Of a DNA stretch of 64,000 nt, positions 13,401 to 25,429 are shown in pieces. The stretch lies in the NCBI GenBank assembly GCA_037951165.1, contig JBBDHG010000098.1:62001-126000 (forward strand), written 5' to 3'. A program made the position numbers and the translations under genes. The notes under the pieces are model-generated. The model worked only from the letters and a program-made list of their open reading frames with translations. It was not told the origin of the DNA and ran no database searches. This stretch comes from Lophius americanus (Eukaryota; Chordata; Actinopteri; Lophiiformes; Lophiidae). How positions within the stretch are numbered: position 1 is the stretch's first letter; every line of letters starts with the position of its first letter.

Positions 13401-13950
13401 TGTCCGTTTAACTCTTCCCAAAGTTTGAACTGGGTTCTTTCTTCCTATCAGGATAGAAGAATGTTCTGTTCTGTACAGAAAATGGACCTCAAGGACGAGA
13501 TGATTCATTCAAACTGAAGTCTTTGCTTATCGCTTTCATTACTCCAATCCAGCTCTCACAGGAAATTAATTCTAAGATAGGATCATAACCGGATCATAAA
13601 GTTTTTGTTTTGTTTAGTAAGATAAATGTGTTTCCTAAGAAGGCAGTTTAGCTGTTAAAACACTTTTTCTTAACTATATTGAGATGAATAAAAAAAAAAT
13701 AAAAAAATCTCAAGGGCTTCAAATAATTAAGAAATGTACTGCAACAAAATGTGAGGGATGCATTATAATTTTCTACAATATTCTTTTTTTCCCACTTTAA
13801 TTAACGGTACTTTTAGAATCCATAGCAGGAGGGAGAGAGACAAAGCCAAATTATTTTAATTAATTTTCGTTTACAGAGGATGATATCACGCCTGTGTGTG
13901 AAGCAAAGCTGATTGACTTTTCCTAAACTGTTCCATAAAAAACACAAATT
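10463..13950. other. No gene recognised
   Basis: About 3.5 kb of intergenic sequence. Reading frames up to 148 codons (10996-11442) show no recognisable domain. 12230-12540 is somewhat GC-richer. 13200-13420 looks like unique, possibly conserved non-coding DNA. No transposon was identified. Confidence 0.45.
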
Positions 13951-14400
13951 ATATGCCTGAGAAGTCAGGGATATTAGTGAATCACCATCGCAGCTGCCGA
14001 TCCTTTGCGTTAATGCGATAACTCAAAAACATTAAAAAAACAGTTGTTTTTGTACCCCGATAGAACTTATTGCGAAGAAAAACTGGATTGGTTCGGAAAA
14101 GTCGTTTGCACATTTCCGACATTAAGGACAGCTTTATCTCCAAAACTTTTCAGGCCATAATTTCTTAAACTTTAGTCGGATTTGAAACAAAATTCATTGC
14201 ATATGAATCGACTTAAGGAAATCTATAATGCATAAATCATATTTTACTCTGGTAGTTTATATTTTACTCACTAGGAGGAGCTTTTTCTTCAAGAAGAAAA
14301 TGCTGTTTTCGACTGTAACTTCGTCATCGTTTTTCTGATTTAATTTGGTACATATGAATCGACTTTAAAAAATTAAAGTCATGTTTATTTTGTGGGGATT
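13951..14400 (+). repeat. R1 repeat, terminal plus interior portion
   Basis: It starts with 'atgcctgagaagtcagggat', a decayed form of the R1 hairpin end, then 'aatcaccatcgc', 'gcgataactcaaaaac', 'aactggattggttcgg' and 'tctccaaaacttttcaggcc'. Two interior units follow ('atatgaatcgacttaagg', 'ttactcactaggaggagct', 'atatgaatcgacttt'). All are R1 phrases in the plus orientation. No ORF was seen. Confidence 0.8.
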
Positions 14401-15439
14401 AGGGACCCCAAAGTTGGAAGTTCCAAAGTGCTAATAAAGAGTAGGGGCGGGATCTACTCGTTTTATAAAGCACTTTGAAATAAATTTTGTTTGCTATGAA
14501 ATTTGGTGCTATGTAAAAATTAGCTTGATTTTGAAAATTGTAAAAGACTGTAGAGTTCTCCAAATTTTTTTTAAAAATCTGTTCATAACCAAAGTTGAGG
14601 ATGAGAAATCTTTGAGCATTATTTGCTTAAAACATTCCACAAATGAGTTTTTGCTTTTAGCACAAAGCAATGAGCCTCAGCCTCAACCTATACATAGAGA
14701 GAAGCCCAGCCAATTGTTACTCCTGCCCCGTCCTCCATGCTAACAGCTTCCAATTATCAGGCGGCTGGGAATTGAGACCTCACTGATTTAGTTATGTTGG
14801 GCAGTATTGATTGGACTGGAAAATGTGTAGAAATTGAAGAGAAGTGGGATGACCTTGTCTCTTGTTCTCCTGTCCTGATTGACACCCCATGTGGAGACAT
14901 TTGCTGAGATGTATACCTGCATAGCAATGCTCCCCTAATTGAGCTTTCAGGACTTCCTGTTAAGCTGTGCGTTTTAAAGACATAGTGAGATAAGACATCT
15001 TATTAAATGTCTTGTCAAAAGTTTTTGACACCGACCTTCAACTCATGAGGCCTTCAGCTATTCTTAAATGCTATTTGACATAGACTAGGAATAGAAAGAG
15101 TAACATCAGCGTCAGTCCTTTTGCAGATAATCAGACACGCACTTTCTCTCTCATGACTGCTTTTTTTCAAGAGTGCTGTCAAATAGGAGAGTGTGAACAT
15201 AAGGGCGGGCTGCACCTCACACTGTGCATGTATCCCATAGTCTGTTTGTGTTCCACTGACACAGTCTAGTCTCTGGACTCTGTCGGCAGTCCCACTCCTG
15301 CCATGTCAAATAACAGCGTTTCAGACGGCCTCCTCGCTCTCACATGTCTAATCCTGCCCCAACTGGAGACCAAAGAGGTCCACAAACAGTTTGGGAGATG
15401 TAGAGAACTCCACAGAGCGTCCAGCGCAGAATCCAAAGA
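14401..15439. other. No feature recognised
   Basis: Intergenic DNA with no long frame and no repeat I can name. 'tttataaagcactttgaaat' near 14462 resembles the LINE-B 3' tail text but is too short to call. Confidence 0.4.
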
Positions 15440-15545
15440 AGACGCCCTACATTCTGCTTTTATATGCTTTTACTTTGTAGCACTTTGAGATTTGATCCAC
15501 ATGTAAAGTGCATTATAAATTAAATGTATTATTATTCTTATTATG
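15440..15545 (+). mobile_element. LINE-B (L2-like) 3' end
   Basis: The text 'tagcactttgagatttgatc', then 'acatgtaaagtgcattataa', then 'attaaatgtattattattc' is a typical L2-like fish LINE 3' terminus with a TTA-repeat tail. The same text, inverted, occurs at 58616-58720. It is a 5'-truncated copy with no coding part. Confidence 0.6.
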
Positions 15546-16649
15546 TTCCACAGTTCACACGCACTTATAAACACGGTTCCCCTAGTAGCGCCCACTTTCT
15601 TTCCTACTGGCATTTCCCTCAAATGTCAAATCATTCACCTGGAACGAGTTACACAGACCTTCAGGGATCTTCTTGGAGAATGTCAGGCCAAAACCCTGAA
15701 TCTGGGCGGGTTTTTGGATGAAGTGCTATGTTGACTGGCTTCTCATAGTGAAGCCTGCGGGGAGGAAGTGAAACATCCAGGCCTCAGACGTCTTGGTCAC
15801 GCTGCACTTACCAAGTCTACATGTAATCTCAGGCTGTCTTCTGTCTCTTAACAGAAAGCCAGTCATGTTTATCCTCTGGAAATATCCAGTGACCCCATTT
15901 CCTGTGCACCTTTGAAGTAAAACTATATTCCTGATTACTCCAGTGATTTTCTCTAAAATCTCCTCAAAGACAGGAGATGTCTAGAAGGAAGTCCACCGAA
16001 TGCCTCCAAACTAGACAGTGGTATTTACTGCCCTTCTCTGGACTCTGTCACATATCTACCTTTAAATAGAAAGTGTAGACAGAGTCAATAAACTGAACTG
16101 GCTGACCACATAAAATGGAACTTTAGCTTTCTATGCCTTGGGACACGAAAAAAAAAACAAACACAGGATGAACCCATTTATACCTGAAGCAATAAAACGG
16201 TTCAGGAATAAACAGAAAGCTACAAGCTAATAACGATAGCAGACAATGATTGTCACTGGATTTAATAATACTGGGTCAGGTTGGCATACCTCGCAGTTGC
16301 TGCTTCCGCTTGCACTGATTCTCCTGGTTCGAAGGAAAGAATGTTTACTTTTTGATCGGATCTACAATATCCAGAGTCTGGACCCGTATTTACCTGTTGA
16401 GTGTGTACACAGTGTGGAGTTTGAAGTCAAGCCCTCTGTCTCTGATGCAACACTCATTCTCTCTCTCTCTCTGAGATCGTGAGAATGATAATTTTAAGAC
16501 ACAATCCGTAGACATTTTTCTGCCTGTGCATAGAGAAAATATCTAATTCTCATTGGTAAGAAACTCCCTAAAGCTCACACAGCCAATAATTTCTTAAATT
16601 AACTCGACAATTAACTTGTCCACTACAGCAAGGGTAAATCCCCGGAAGG
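15546..16649. other. No feature recognised
   Basis: Intergenic DNA. Only short frames occur, and no repeat family was recognised. Confidence 0.4.
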
Positions 16650-16984
16650 GCCCCTTACCACTGTGTTTTACAAGCAATCCACCTGATTGAACTCCTCAAA
16701 TGAAATGTGAAGTTATAGTTTTGGAAAAATAAGACAAAAAAGCTCCCCGAAATGAGTAAAACCTGAAATATTAGAATAACATATGAAGTAAACAAGTTAT
16801 GATCGATCTCCTTGAGGCGAATCACACTGCACAAAATGGCACGAAAATTATTGGAGATAAAGCTCCTCTTAGTGACAGAAATTTTCAACTGACCTTCTCC
16901 GAAATCAATCAAGTTCTTCCTTGCACTTAAGTCTATGGGTCTATAAAGTTTCAAAATGATTTATTGAATATTTTTGTAATTTAT
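16650..16984 (-). repeat. R1 repeat, internal copy without hairpin end
   Basis: Read on the minus strand it has the R1 order: 'aacttgattgatttcggaga', 'ctaagaggagctttatctcc', 'cctcaaggagatcgatcat' and then the inner-edge text 'cacatttcatttgaggagtt'. That inner edge is shared with the copies at 54341-55240 and 61860-62295. The hairpin end is missing; copy e follows directly in the same orientation. Confidence 0.75.
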
Positions 16985-17460
16985 GTCAAAAAAAGTCCCC
17001 ACAGGGCGCAAAACATGATACGTACAAGATAGATCTCCTCGAGTCATTCCCATGCACCAAATGTGGACTACTTGAGACCAATGGTTAGGAAATTATATCC
17101 AATAACACATTGTTTTGTAAACAGCTCCCTTCGTAAGTAAAATACAAACTTTTAAAGTAAAACACAATATATACAAGATAGATCTTTTTGATTCGATTCA
17201 TATGCACCAAATTTGGGCAAAATCGAACCAATAGATGAGAAATGATGGCCCCAAAACTTTTGGAGATAAAGATTCCTCTAGTGTTGGAAATATACAGCTG
17301 ACCTTTCCCAAAATCATGCCAGTTCCCACTCACACTTAGGTCTGTGTGGGTATAAACTTTGAATCTAATCCAAAAAACAATATTGAAGTAATCAGGTTAA
17401 CTCGAAGGACCTGCGTTGGCGATGACAAGTCCGTAATATCCCTGACATTTGGGGGATATA
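16985..17460 (-). repeat. R1 repeat with hairpin end and two interior units
   Basis: On the plus strand the right end is 'atatccc-tgacatttgg-gggatat' (17436-17459), a stem of 7 bp. Inward, in minus orientation, lie the 'gtctgtgtgggtataaac' and 'cccaaaatcatgccagtt' phrases and two interior units, marked by 'atgcaccaaatttggg' near 17203 and 'atgcaccaaatgtggac' near 17052, about 150 bp apart. It has no coding capacity. Confidence 0.85.
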
Positions 17461-18384
17461 AAGATGAAAGACAAGTCAAAGTTCTCCTGGTTACATGTCC
17501 ATCCTTTTATTGAGGTGTAGAAGATTCATTTATCCTGCCACAGATTCCCAGACGGAAGCCCGTCTGTGTGAGATGGTCTGAGGGTGAATTGGGCGTTCGA
17601 TTTTAACTGGTGGTTTCAGCTGAATGGACTTGTGTTGCATTCAGGGGAGCAAATGTCTCAAATTCTTAAGAGAGTTCAAGAGCACACTTTGATATCAGCC
17701 ACACAATTATTAGAATTTCAACTTCTTTTGAACAGATTTGTCTACTTTCTGAGTGCCTGTAAGCTGATCGTTGAGTGGGATTCAAAAGGAACAAATTTAA
17801 AATGTGATAATCGAGCTCAGCAAATTTCAAAAATGAATAAACCTCTGATGTAGGGGAGACCGGGATTGGTTGTCACACTTTTTACTCTCACTATGAATGG
17901 CTCATTATCAATACATCCTATAATAGTCATTCCTACATTAGAGGAAAGCTTTAGGTCTTGGGTTGAAATGGGAATCCATGTCATTCTCATAACTTATTTC
18001 AACAACAAATTATAAACTGTCAAAGAAACTCTCTACCCCATTGGAGGGTTTGGTTGTCACAATGAATGGGGTTAGTTGTCACTAGATATTTAAAACTTTT
18101 TAGTTTTTGAAGTTAAACAGGCCAAAACCATGTTAAAACGACAGCAATCAGCAGTTTGGTCAAACGTTTAGTCTGTTAGAAAAAAATGTAGAAAATAATT
18201 TAATGTTGTATTTCAGGCAAAATGTTCAATTTAATTTAGATTACTTAAACCTTTTGGTAATTTCACTCTTATTAGACTTTTTTTGTTTCTTTCAAGTTAC
18301 ACAATTCTGTTTAGTAAGTCGTCCCAAGCTTTAATATGCCAAAATAATACTTATCATCAAACATTTATGACTCAAAAACAATGG
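17461..18384. other. Intergenic DNA with a repeated 'ggttgtcac' phrase
   Basis: No gene was seen. 'ggttgtcac' or close variants occur near 17869, 18050 and 18075 in a context ('ggggagaccggga...') reminiscent of a fish interspersed repeat that I cannot name. The rest shows nothing. Confidence 0.3.
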
Positions 18385-18565
18385 TTAATGACTCCTCAAT
18401 GGAAGCCCGTTTGAGCATTGGTGTACTTCAGGGCTCCACCCTTGGCCCCTTACTCTTTAGAATATATATGCTGCCACTGGGTCATATTAAACAAATTCAG
18501 TCACAGATTTTCAATAAGAAATTGTGACTCAAAATGTACTCGACCAAACAGTTGAGCAGGATATT
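18385..18565 (+). mobile_element. L2-like LINE reverse-transcriptase fragment
   Basis: The peptide 'SIGVLQGSTLGPLLFRIYML' (about 18414-18473) is the RT motif VxQGSxLGPLLF of L2/Rex-type LINEs. Downstream the catalytic YADD region is expected, but the DNA there (18508-18541) is corrupted to 'ttcaataagaaattgtgac' followed by 'tcaaaatgtactc'. An inverted copy with the same corruption lies at 47925-48115. Pseudogenised, about 180 bp recognisable. Confidence 0.75.
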
Positions 18566-19489
18566 AAGGGGATATGCGTTTAGGTGTATTTCTTCCCATA
18601 GCAGCATAATGAACGTCCCTGAGAAGCTGAGGATTCTAATATTACAATATAACATTTTAATTAAAATCTATGGCTCCTTGTTTGGTGCTTTTGCTGCCTA
18701 TTTCTCTACAGTAGCAATTTTAAAATAAAACAAATTTCCCTTTTATTACTTTATTATTATTACTACTGCCACTACAGATTTTTACTAGAACCCACTGCAG
18801 CACTCTTTATATTACGATTAATAAAAAACACAGTTTTTTTCTAGGACTACTTCTACGACACAGTTATTTCAAAAACTTGAACTATATCTGATCATCAACT
18901 TATCGACTTGACTAGTGCTTCGTGATGCAAGGGTTAAAAAAAGGGGAGTGAAACTCTACCAAGACCAAACCCGTTTAATTTAACAGCATTCAATGCAGCA
19001 AAGGATGGAACTTTTTAGGCCCGGTCTTAAAGTATGCAGCCATTGAACCTGGATTCAGGTTGATAGCACCAAATAATTCCCAATTTCACATTTCTGACAC
19101 GCTAATGCCGAAGAATATTTTATGTTTGGCTGTAAAGTTTTTTTTTTAACCCTTTTAAAATCAGAATCATGGTCAACCCAAAAGTAACAATAACTCACTA
19201 TCTTCATATCTTTATAGAAAAATGCATTCATAATTCCTTCATGTCAAATCAAATCAAAGGGTCCTTCAATAAACTTTTCCAGAGACATTTCAATTAATAC
19301 ATCCGCCCATCAATCAATTTTTCAGTTTTAATGCTGGGTTGGCTGGAGGTAATGCACGTGACTCTTAACCCATTGGTGACTTTAAGCCACCATCAGTTTT
19401 CACAACGAGTCTCCCCCTATTTGGTTGTCTGTACATGAAACACGGCCCACATTGGCATGAATTATAACTCTAAGATCTTAATTTACTTC
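18566..19489. other. No feature recognised
   Basis: AT-rich intergenic DNA without long frames or recognised repeats. Confidence 0.4.
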
Positions 19490-19660
19490 ATCAAATGTGC
19501 TAAAAACAGATTTTGTGGCACTAAAAAAAAGATAAAGATCAACCTCAAGGTGGTGCTAAATGAAAATCCAATGGGCCACAAAATTTAATTGAATACATAA
19601 TCTGGGGGACCCTGAATATGTCTAACATGCACCAAATTCATTATTGATAACAAAAATATG
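19490..19660 (+). repeat. Interspersed repeat fragment ('cctcaaggtggtgctaaatg' type)
   Basis: The ordered phrases 'aaaaacagattttgtggcac', 'aacctcaaggtggtgctaaa', 'atctgggggaccctgaatat' and 'gcaccaaattcatta' correspond to a non-coding repeat I recognise from many teleost genomes. Its class is not known to me. It is highly diverged, with no coding text. Confidence 0.55.
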
Positions 19661-21854
19661 GCTTCCATTGTACTATTTTTCATTTTCCTCCCTTTCGGGG
19701 ATAAAATTAGAATGTTATTGCCCATTCATATAAAAGTTAGTTGGCAGTAACTCACTGGCATCGTCTCTGAAGGCGGATGGAATAAAGCTAGGCTGCTTCT
19801 CATGCAGCACACACTCCAGTGTAATCCGTGGTAAATCTGAGGCCTACTGCGAGCGTTCAAGTCTACTATTCATTTTTCTGATTCCTCAGAAATGCTCAAA
19901 TGGTCCCGTTGATTTTGTTTACCTAAATTATTTCAAAGAACAGTACAAGCAAAATCCCCTTTCAAAAACAAACAGGGACCAGATTTTGTAATACTTGGAT
20001 TTGGTCCCCCCTGAAACACCAAGAGCTCTTCCTGTTGGCTAATTGCTTGTTAGCGCTCGGAGCCCCCGAGAAGGCAGAGTCACAGAGGGCTTGTTCAGTA
20101 CCATCCACACAAGCAGCATCAGCAGCGGGAAGGGAGGTATTTTGGCGTCTCGTCATGTTGGGGCCGTTTACAAGAACTCGTGACGCCAGCCTGAGCCGTT
20201 TCCCCCCCGCAGCTGAAGATGCTGCTTCACAATTAGACATGAAAAACAATCACCTCCAAAGATATTCATCATTTGTTTCTGTTTGGTCCAAACGCACCAA
20301 ACTCTCTTCAGAATCTGATCTATTATCTGTCGCTCTGTGGACTGTGTGTGCATGTGGATGTATAGGTAAGAGGGAAAGCAGCTCAAGCCTGCCTTTTTCT
20401 TTTTTTTTGGCTCAATGTCCCACAATCTCCCATTATAGAGGAATTAGACCTGCTGGCGATTGCAATAACCATTCCCTGCCAAGGTGTAATGAGAGCAGAC
20501 GGGTTTGCTGAATGTTTTATGGAGCCAACAATATTGGCAGAGCGGGAGCTCAAAGTTGTCGGCTGGAATTATCTGGTACTGAGGCTTAGAGTAATTAAGA
20601 GCAGGGAAGGGACGCCTAGCATTATTGCTGGATGAGCTGCAAGGCTGAGAAACACCTGAGGCTTCTGGGATCTGAGCATATTCAGAAGGATCTCCAGAGA
20701 TATTGTGGGGTGGGCTGCTGCCGCTGTCCAGCTTTTGACAATGATTGAAATGTACGATTCTATTCCGCCGGCAATGACAAACAATGATATGGTCTAAAAG
20801 GAGTACGATAGCATTTCAAAGAGGATTTGCTGCCAACTTGATGAAAATTAAGTATAAAGTAAAGGAAAAAAATGTAATTAAAAGCAATGAATGGGGTTTT
20901 ATAATAATTGAATAACAAAAGTCCTGGTTGGGTGCTATAAACTACCCAGTGTACACAAATGTTAGTTTTCTCTTTCTGACAGCTTATCACTGTCACCATT
21001 TTGACCTGCTTCCGTTTAAAGCACGAACACTTGGTCTGACTGAAGAGTTTTCTCTGATTCAGTATCACATCTCCAGTCAGATTTACCATTTCTGTATGTC
21101 CCTCCGGTAGCGAGGCGCATGCAATAATATATCTTGCCGCAATTATATTGTAATGAGAATCATAACAACGAAACTCGCAATGAAATAAAAATAAATGCAC
21201 CATCAAATAAATCTGAATGGTCAAAAGGTGCCTGTATTTGCGTAAAGTTAATTAATTCTGTAAAAAAGTCCCTTTTCTACTCCAGAAATGGAAATATCAG
21301 GATGTTTGCAGTTGGTCAACTGTCATGTTTTGAATTAGAATGTCTATTGGATAAGAAAAAGGTTGATGAACAAATGTCTCAATACTTTTTCCTCGGTTTG
21401 TCTGTAAACATCTGTTTGTAAGTTGTTGTCAAAATTCAGGTACTTGTTGCTGTTCCAAAAGTTTTATGGAAAACTCTGATAAATATATGAAGAATTTTGC
21501 TCCTACAATACTCAATATCTGCAATGAGAACAAATTACAACTCATAGGGAAACTTGGAAGGTGTGGCTGATGACGAGTCTCCAAATAATCCAAAACCGCC
21601 CATCTTGCAATGGTTGCAACATTTTGGTATTTTTGTCTAGTTTCGAGACCCTTTACGACCTTTCAGTGGCTACACACGTAATCTAGACGAGAAAAAATTG
21701 CCCCACCCCATTAGCAGAATGTGGGCTCAATCAAAGACATTTGGATTACATTAAAAAACATTTGGATTGTTTCCAGTAAAGTTGTTCTTTGCAGGCTAGT
21801 AAGTGTGGGCTACAATGAGAGCACAATCCACTCAATGAGGTTGTTTTTTTGTTT
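19661..21854. other. Intergenic DNA; 20420-20760 is a candidate conserved non-coding stretch
   Basis: A 158-codon frame at 20035-20511 (+) exists but has low-complexity, non-domain content and no supporting splice structure, so I do not call it a gene. 20420-20760 is unique, balanced DNA with several TAATTA/AATTA-like and 'gaattatctgg' motifs, compatible with an enhancer but not proven. Confidence 0.35.
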
Positions 21855-21897
21855 TTATGGACTCAGCTCCCTGATAGAGAGGGAGCTGAGTCCATAA
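21855..21897. repeat. Perfect 18-bp inverted repeat, 7-nt loop
   Basis: The arms are 21855-21872 (ttatggactcagctccct) and 21880-21897 (its exact reverse complement), separated by gatagag. It is a strong potential cruciform or hairpin. It is not followed by a T-run and has no tRNA or miRNA-length arms, so no RNA gene is claimed. Confidence 0.9.
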
Positions 21898-23921
21898 CGT
21901 TAACATGAAAATATATGTTGGTGCAACATACATTAAATATGAAAGTGTGATGCAAACATTCCAGGTTTCCATAAACATGATTCCAAACGTATACCTATGT
22001 CGTTCTATGAACCTGGATGCATAGTTTTTGTCACTGAACTGTTTCTGCTGCCACCAAGTAACCAAAAAAATCTACTAATGCTGGTTTAAAACAATCAAAA
22101 GGCTGTGAGAAAGTCAACGCACTAATAATTGTACCCTCAATAAAAATAAAACATGTTTTTGATCCACAGACTGGCGGTAAATCGCAGCTTGACGCTGTTG
22201 TAATGTTTGCAAACGCTGGTGGCTTTCATGTGTTTAAACTGTCAAATGCCTCCAACGTGTGGTATGGTGATCGGCATCCAGGCTGTCAGATGCATCCTGG
22301 ATCAAATTTAATGTGGATTCACACCGGCTACCAACTTGAGGGAGCTACTCCACTGATTTCATCGACTTCAAGAGCAGTTACAGGGTCACTGAATCCATTT
22401 GTATGTTGATGAAATATGCTGACACGATGTTGTAAGTAGTGCTCAGTCCATTGATTCCAAGTCTTTTGTTACAAATGCAATTACAGTGGAAATTCTCCGT
22501 CTGCTAGATAATGACCTTAAGGAGGAATCTCTCTCCTCCCATCCTTTCCAATCAATGCCACCTTGTGCAGTGGTTTAGTGGCACTTCATACTGTAATGCT
22601 CGGCAATCACTCAGCGTCTGATAAGGGGCGCAGTCAAAGGGTAAACCAGCCATTTGTCCCACTGGCAACACGTGGGCTATGTAAACCTGCTACATCAGAA
22701 TGTGACAACAATCCGCCGCACGGATATTTAAGCTCATGAAAGCATATTTACATACAAATCCCGTCAGTCTTCTCACAACCTTCATCCACTCATGCATATA
22801 CACATGATTGCCTTATGTTCACTGTTACATAAAACCCTTTCATAGAATCTTTTTATCTCTTCAGATAATATTCACATCATAGCAGAGCCAATATTCTGTT
22901 TCTGCTCAATTAGAGCTTCCCTTCAAAACCCGGCCGGTGCTGCGTGGACTTCCTCATCCGTTCTAAGCATACTACATTTTAATTGCATAAAAATAAAAAT
23001 AAATAAGAGCGCGGTGGCAGAGAAAGAAAGCGATTAGAGCAGGATCTCTGTGCAAATAGAGGAGCCTATTGCAGTTGAAAGCTTGGTAATTATACGTTCC
23101 TTTCAGAGTGCGCCAGCTACACAGATTCACTAATGTTCACTGTGCAGCCGCTCTACAACCGAGAAGCTTACGTCCACAGAATGAGACACACCAACGGCTA
23201 AATTTAACTTTTTATAAAAGCAACCTCGCATCTAGAACTGTTTCCAACGTTGCCAAAAACACAGATTTAGAATGCAACATGCATTCATGGTAGGCAGGAG
23301 CGTTGGCTCCCTCGGTCTCTCCTCCTTTTTCTGTCCGCCCTGTGAGCGAGACCAAGAGAGAGCGCTGTATCCTCAAGTGTGTGTGTACATATCCTTATGC
23401 GCTGCCATATTCTTTGGAGAATCTAAGCATGATGCATTACAAATCAATGCATGCCATAATATGCGATCACACTCAAGCACAATTACACCTCCAATGAAAA
23501 TGATGCACGATCTATAATATGTGTATCTCTGATACAATACCAATACATTTTGGAAAGTATATCAAAAATAAGTCCCATATCTGACCTTGGTAAACCTCAG
23601 AGGGCTGGAAGAAATGGAGCTAACCATCAAATAACTGTTCAGTCATGGTGCATCCAAACCTCATCCATCACCATCACAACCAAACAGGAGGATAAGAAGA
23701 AACGGAAAGCAACAAGTCAAAGAAACTTTTCAAACGTCTGCTCAAAGCAATGACGCAATACATTGATGAGATTGCTATGTGCGTTATGCAGCCTTATTTC
23801 AGATCTTATAAACTTCACTGCAGGTTGTTAAAGTTCCCTTAGACAAATTAAGAGTACAAATAAAAGGAGAAAGGACATCATGCCAATCGAGAAACAAATG
23901 ATTGTCTGACCAATTTTACAT
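21898..23921. other. Intergenic DNA, no gene recognised
   Basis: Only short frames occur. 22850-23110 (AT-rich with homeodomain-like TAAT cores, 'gtgcaaata' and 'ggtaattata') could be regulatory. No transposon was recognised. Confidence 0.35.
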
Positions 23922-24252
23922 GGTAAAAAATAAAATACAGCTACCATGTAATTCTATTACGCAATTAAAAAATATCAGGCATACAAATGTAGTTGTTGAA
24001 GGCTTATTACATTGTTAACTATTTCCGTCATGTAAATAAATGATTCTAGAAGGTGGGTGGTTGCATGGATTGATTTATGTGACACAGGTTAAAAAAAATA
24101 TAACTACCCTATAATTCTATTATGCAACTAAAAAACACCATCAGACATAGAAATGGGATTGTTAAAGGCTTATTACATTGTTATTCACTATTTCAGCCAT
24201 GTAACAAATGATTCTAGATGATGGGGGATTGCTTGGAGTGATTTATATAAGC
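23922..24252. repeat. Two-unit tandem duplication, about 165 bp each, diverged
   Basis: Unit 1 (23922-24086) and unit 2 (24087-24252) share, in the same order, 'taattctattacgcaa'/'taattctattatgcaa', 'aaggcttattacattgtta' (identical in both), 'gtcatgta'/'gccatgta' and 'aatgattctaga' (identical). Small indels separate the blocks. There is no ORF. It is an old local duplication or two units of a short satellite. Confidence 0.85.
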
Positions 24253-25429
24253 TAAAGGTTTTTTCTTGGCGATACAAATTATGTTTTCTGTGGAATCATG
24301 ATAGGCTGTCAAAAGTCTTAATATATAGGTGAGCAAATGACTCTATTGTGTTTGGTTAAAGTGCAGTTCATTTTTTGTGGACGCTTGTTCATATCAGGCT
24401 GCCCTCTGAGGAATATCGAGACAACATAAGTGTCACATGATGCTTCATGTTTGTTAGATGGTGTTTTTGCTAAACACTCACTGCACAGACAAACATGGAC
24501 AATCGACGCTCCATTTGTGTTCTTACAGCGAAAACATCACATGACAAGAGTGGTGAAAACTTCCTGATGGATTCCACATTTGACATTAGTAAACATGTGA
24601 AGCCCCGCCCCCCCTTATTCATGACAGGAGAGCTGCATGAATGTGCTTGGATAAAACCAGCCTCACGTGGTACAAGTCAATGACAGTCACAGATTCTGAA
24701 AAGAATATCACTCCATTTGCTTTAGAAAATAATGTAATACCTTCAAACAGAACCTATTACCAACAGCGACTTAATCAAGGTCAGGCCACAGTTCTCTCAC
24801 ATACACTGACTAAATGAATATCCACAATCAGCACTGGCTGCTGCTACAGGTGACATGCCCCTCCAGTACACTGTAACTATTGATAAAATCATAACATCAG
24901 CTTATACAAACTACATGCATTCATTCTTATAACAGAGAATTTGAATCCACAGCAAGAATCGTGCTCTAAATTTTTTCTTTGCCTTTGCAGAAATAAGAAA
25001 CAATCCTACTGGAAGCAACGCCTGAGCCTGGGAGCATGGAGAAAACAGACACTCTTTCCTTCTCAGAGAATGACTTGTCATTTTTTTTTAGTTTAATAAA
25101 GTCTACTTAGGCTAACTTACATTAATTCATTAGTGCAGCGAGGAGTGCAATGATCCGGAACAGGAACCTAAACCTCCATCCATCACAAGAAAGACGCCCC
25201 AAACTGCGATGGTTTCTTTGCGTCTTTGCTCCCAGTCTCCTTCACATTACTGTAAACGTTATTGTGAGTCCACATCTGCTTCATAAGATTGTCGAGTATT
25301 AAGTATTAAGAGAAAAGCAGCTTGAAAAATCACAGCTTTGCCTTTTGGGAATCGTGTCCTGGATCGCCCGTTGCATTTGTGGACAAAAAAAAAATAAAAG
25401 CTGACTGCGCTTCATCCAGATCATAATTT
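24253..25429. other. No feature recognised
   Basis: Intergenic DNA without recognised genes or repeats. Confidence 0.4.

Noticed and set aside
20035..20511. 158-codon open frame on the plus strand with a possible internal donor (TAG|GTAAGAG near 20365)
   Set aside because: The peptide is not domain-like and a competing minus-strand frame overlaps it. No acceptor partner can be assigned.
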